Below are positions 59,436-64,000 of a stretch of DNA of 64,000 bases, in pieces. The DNA comes from Baylisascaris procyonis (Eukaryota > Nematoda > Chromadorea > Rhabditida > Ascarididae). Under the pieces are notes generated by a model. It did no database searches. It was not told where the DNA came from and worked only from the letters and a program-made list of their open reading frames with translations. Positions within the stretch are counted from its first letter, which is position 1. Each line of letters opens with the position of its first letter. Location of the stretch: contig JAZARR010000038.1 of the NCBI GenBank assembly GCA_037389465.1, positions 62,001-126,000 on the forward strand, read 5' to 3'. The translations under genes were made by a program, and so were the position numbers.

Positions 59436-59594
59436 ATGCCTCGCGAAAATCGGGGACAACTATTTGTGACAATGAAAGATGGTCATGAGCCGTTATCCTG
59501 GAAGATCATGGGACGTAAACAACATCGGGTTTATTCTATGCCATGTAGTACTCCTAAGCAAATGGTGCAGCGCACCTTACTTGATCGAATTTAA
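59436..59594 (+). CDS. Short open frame of 52 codons, unknown (R2)
   Basis: Identical copy of 48885-49043. Confidence 0.25.
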   Translation: MPRENRGQLFVTMKDGHEPLSWKIMGRKQHRVYSMPCSTPKQMVQRTLLDRI

Positions 59595-62407
59595 CGACTT
59601 TTTCAAAAACGTTTTCAAACCACAACATCAACAGACTTAATTCAGTGAAGTGACTGCCATTTTAAAACAAACAGAGGGTGTGCATCATCGCAACACAATT
59701 TTCCAAGCGATGTGTATCTATATTTCCGAGATATTTGCATAAAAAACGAAATAGTATCGTGAAAAGCCACAAAAAGCAGAAAAACCAATCCTGTTATATG
59801 CTATCCCCCCTACCATCCCATCTCATTCCCTATTCCTCCCTTCCCCACCCCGTCCCCAATTATCCACTATAATAAGTCATAAAAATTTGTAGAGATTTGA
59901 TGCAATAAATAAACAAACAAATTTTTTTGCCGAAAATTTATCGATAATAGAAAACATCAGAGAGAATCATGCAAGATAGATGCACCAACAAATATTTTTA
60001 TAGTAATGCAAAAATGACTAAATTTTTCAATTTAAAAGCGAAGGCACCACACATTCATTCAACTGAAAAAAACATTCACATTTTTCGTATATCTGTGCGT
60101 AATTGAAAAGAATATTTGTGCAGCAAATACATAAAATGTGAATAAATTGAAAACCATTTAAAAAAGTTTTTTTGTTGAAAAACTTCGCTTATGGAAATAG
60201 AAAAAACTACCGGCGCAGTTTTTGCAACTTACATATAAAGGAAAAAAACGCCTAACAGGTAATAAATCATCGAAGGAACCCATTAAATAATCACTGGAAA
60301 AAAGTTAATGCTCTGAATTAAGTTCTTCTGCAATGAAAAAGTTCTGAACTCAAAAGAAATTTTTTTCATCTTCCAATTTTTCACAAATATTATAATTTGA
60401 TTGCTTGACCTGCGAAGGTTGTCAGCATATTTCCAAAAAAAGCTACCCTGACACCCCAATCGTTATCGAGTTTTCAACGTACATGGATAAAACTTAGCTT
60501 CCATTTATAGCTATTAGTATGTCACCTTTAGCTTCGATTTAGCGATGCAGTATTGAAATTGAAAGAAAGGTTATCCTCCTTTTTGTCCTTCTGCAGCTTT
60601 TTCTTTTGCTATCAGCAAACTAGTACTGTTGAAAAAACATCTCATCCACTTTACTGTATTAAATACTGCAGTAATCCAGATCATTTCTCTACAGTATAAA
60701 AGAGAATCGAAGCAGTACTCAATTAAAATGATAATAACGATAGGAGGTGCCTCATTTGACGATTATTTAGATAACCTATTTGTAAAAAAATCAGCAAAAA
60801 GCATCTTTGCGCAGAGAACACAAATGATGCAACCGGTAAAGCAGAAGCAAAACACAAATACAGCAAAATGCCGTCTCATCACGATGGAACACTTCTACAG
60901 ATGGCGACCACAACAGAACCTCAATGAGCAATGCAATAAAAAGCGCCTTTCGAAGAATAATAGTTGGTCAAAGTCACCCCTCCGCTTTGTTTCGACACGT
61001 CAGATTCGTCTCCCTTCTAGTGTTAAGTCGTCGAAAACTTACAGATATTGCCCCGACTGATCTCACTGGTGTATCCCAGTTTTAGCAACATCTGTATCGC
61101 TCAATAAGCGAACCTACGCATCTCGAAGGCCTGATCTCTCTAATAAAGACCCCCTCCCCTCCCCCTCCCCCCCCCCACCTCGATTATTCTAACTTATTCG
61201 AATGACCTCAATCATCGAAACAAATCTAAGTGGTAAAAAAAATGACAATGGTATTCCGAACGGAAGAAGCGTTGCGAGTAAATGATACAGCAATATACAT
61301 AGTAATTAAGAAATGTGCAAGTTGTTTACAGATATGTCGCACACTGAAAGGTGCTCACTTGTTATGTTCGCATTCAACGCTTCCAGGACCCCAAAATATT
61401 CGCATCACTATGGCTGGAAAATATTTGGGCATTTGCCAAAAAGAATTTCTAGCGCCATCGATCGTGTTGCATATCGAAGTTTCCAGAAATAGATATTTTC
61501 AGGATGGATATTTTCAGAAAGGAGTGACATCATACAAAACTTCCGAAGATCACCGATTATCGATTATAACTCAACAAAAATTTCTTACGATCATTTACGA
61601 AAGAAAGGAAAAAGGATTTGCAACAAGAGAGCACATTTGCAAAAGCGCAGATTTATAAATTTAGAAAAAATAAACAATAAATTAGGCGTTAAAAAAGTTG
61701 GCTCCAGCTAGTGGCATGACTACAAAAGCCTACAAACTGATTGCAGATGTAGACAAGTTGGCAATGAGAGAGTTTCGAGTGGAAAGTCCGAATGAACGAA
61801 CGGTCGCGAATCGAATGGCTTCAAATAAGTGCCCATCATTATAAGCGTATTCTGCAAATGTTACCGTTTAGCAAAATATAAAGCAAATAACAACACTTTT
61901 GACAACAAGAAATACGAAAAGTTTTAGAGAATTTAAATTTCTTGCAGTTAGTCCGATTGCTGATAATACTGGCGCAAAGCATAGCGGAAATGCCATTGAA
62001 AATGGGCAGGAAAGACGTTAAAATTAAGTTAGAAAAGCTTCCAAAAGCTGGACACCCAAGAGTCCTTAGAAGTATGGTTGCCAAAGTGTTTATTGCTGGA
62101 AATGCAGGCAAGCTGCTCTATTACTTTATGATGTGGAAAAACTTTTAACTTTTCAACAAAACAAGAATTTTTTCACTGAAATTATACAACGTACCCTAAA
62201 ACCTTGTAAATGAACTTAAGAAAAGATTTGAGCTACAGTAAGAAAGTACATTACCTCAAATGGTCTCTATTTTTCAGGCAGAAAGACCGAACAAATTGTC
62301 TCCATTTAGTGTATCACATGTGTTTCTTCTTACAATAAAATATCTCAAAAAAATACGTCAAACAACTTCAATCTTCATTCGCTCTTAAAAATAAATCAGA
62401 CCCCTTC

Positions 62408-64000
62408 TCATATTTCTGGGTCATCCCGTAGAGGGAAAGTGATAATCCATAAAATTAGAGCAGCTTCTCCGATAAACTTAACGGAAGAATTCGGCTCAAT
62501 TGAGTTCCACTCTTGCTGCATTCTGCAGTCTTATGCTACGTTTAACCTGCTGACCGACCGCAAAAAAAATTAGCTGTTAAAAGGATCAGAGAATATAAAG
62601 CTGCAAATCGATGAAGCATGAACGCAATATGAACGAACTTGATCAGCATTATTGCCACCACTTGCACGCATCCGTTCGTTGAGACGTTCCGAGACTTTTA
62701 TAAGGAACTCAGGCTCAAGATGTCGCTCTTCAAAACCATCGGATGGTGCGTAGTGTTGCAGTATTGCTATCACCTAAAATTGTTGCATCGATGAACATCA
62801 TTTAACGACCAACATACAAAAACCTAATTTTATATGAAAAGGAAAAAACTTAATACGTTTTCCACAAAATTACTACAAAAACTTTCTGTTTATTGGCATA
62901 TTCGTGTATGCACCCCACCCTACTGTTCCAACTGACAAATCAAAAAAGGTAGGGTGAAAAAACTTGGCAATGTAACCTAAACTATATGCGATTTTCTCAA
63001 TCCTTTACGAAGGCAATTTTGCTTCATGAGCTCTCAGTTGCGATGTAGAAGAAGTCGTTGGCTGGAAATTTATGCAGCCGATTTATCGTGTAAAAGAAAG
63101 CACTTAGAGTTTCACTGTTTTCTGGACTTTGCATATTTGGACCCCCTTAATATTGCTGCCAAAAAGCAAAAAATGTGTCACGATGCCAAGCATATATTCC
63201 CAAATCTTGTTTAGATGTTTAAATATTCGAACATTTAAAACAAGATGTGCTAATGGGGTTGCAAAATATTTGAGGAACACCACAAAAATAAATGCCAACA
63301 CTTACGTTGCATTGCTATTCAGAATGACTGCTAATTAACATGTTCCCATGACATATCAACAAATCAGCAAATCATAAAAACTTTAAATATACGATGACAC
63401 AAGAGGGAATCGAATAAGAGCTTTAAAATGTGAACTAGTTCCTTTAACACCACGTCAAAAAATGCTCGAACTTATTCCAACTTTTTCTGACTTATTCCAA
63501 TACAAAGTTATGTCAAGTGCAACGTCTAACTAGACCTTTGAAAACAATTGAGACGGCAAAAAACCAATGTTTTTCTTTTGGGTTTAACAGGTAAACTGCG
63601 TAATTTCATTCTTTCACTCGCACATTGTGTTGTATATACGAAAATATATTGTTCCTACCTGCTGCATTCTTTGTTTCTGACTTATTCCAATATAAAAGCA
63701 ATGCATTTCATTTTGGTTCTAGAATATTTCTGCGAACAATTTCTGCTACTCAGGTAGAAATTATATAAAAAAGCAAAGAATTCGCTGTTCATAACGATGC
63801 AACATCACAACGATATTTCTGAAATTGGGCCGATCGCAACGAAAAGTCATAGTTTTCCAGTTCCACATGTGACATAGCAACCTACACAACAGACATTTAA
63901 AAAACATTCAAACATAGAAATCACACGTAAACATACCTGCTTAGGTTTGAGTTTGGAAGTCATTTCACCACAAAGAGTGTCAAGATTGGATTCATCTTTC
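62408..64000 (-). CDS. Class V myosin heavy chain, end of the globular tail (R2 copy, cut by window)
   Basis: Second copy of the exons at 51852-53549: 62639-62773 complete, 63937-64000 cut by the window end, and a candidate last exon at 62408-62515. It is nearly identical to R1. If upstream exons continue beyond the window, this is the functional gene and R1 the partial duplicate. That cannot be decided here. Confidence 0.78.

Larger units (their letters stand above)
54538..64000 (-). repeat. Right-arm tandem unit R2 (runs off the window)
   Basis: Second right-arm copy, matching 44140-53444. It is cut by the window end inside a myosin exon, so the full unit length and any third copy cannot be judged. 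Compared with R1 it has a longer first minisatellite cluster, lacks an insertion of about 40 bp seen at 45170-45220, and keeps some open frames that R1 has lost. Confidence 0.92.

Overview
The window looks like an animal genome, most probably a nematode. It is AT-rich. The recognisable genes are broken into short exons whose acceptors mostly read TTTTCAG or close variants. Two genes have a splice acceptor only 8 and 23 bases upstream of their start codons, as expected if the mRNAs are trans-spliced. I see no rRNA, tRNA, CRISPR or prokaryotic operon. The species cannot be named from the sequence alone.

Layout. (1) Left arm, 1-14127: two nearly identical direct copies of a 7.88 kb unit (1-7880, and 7881-14127, which lacks the last part). 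Each unit contains an internally duplicated block of about 1.1 kb. (2) A transition, about 14128-16120, with patches that match the right arm in inverted orientation. (3) A core, about 16.1-44.0 kb, that is single-copy within this window and holds all the clearly intact genes: TYW2/TRMT12 (+, eight exons ending at 31040, first exon not found), a REEP1-4 type ER-shaping gene (-, six exons, 223 codons, apparently complete) and LAMTOR2 (-, three exons, 127 codons, complete). All exon phases in these three genes are mutually consistent. A possible small secreted cysteine-containing protein lies at 16285-17138. (4) Right arm, 44140-64000: two direct copies of a 10.55 kb unit, about 44140-54537 and 54538 to the window end. 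Much of it is the reverse complement of left-arm sequence. It also carries the last exons of a class V myosin (globular tail) in both copies.

The arms form a large inverted repeat around the single-copy core. They are full of exon-like gene pieces, some intact in one copy and broken in others, plus clusters of a G-rich minisatellite of about 30 bp and a 22-bp-arm hairpin. Diagnostic variants pair L2 with R1 and L1 with R2 in one stretch, then switch partner, which suggests gene conversion or exchange between arms. The left edge of the second right-arm unit keeps a longer exon that resembles the end of a RING-CH (MARCH-type) ubiquitin ligase. The short C-terminal piece seen in every unit may derive from that exon.

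The three core genes do unrelated housekeeping jobs: tRNA-Phe wybutosine synthesis, ER membrane shaping, and lysosomal Ragulator signalling. TYW2 and the REEP gene converge on each other. LAMTOR2 lies 3.7 kb upstream of the REEP gene on the same strand.
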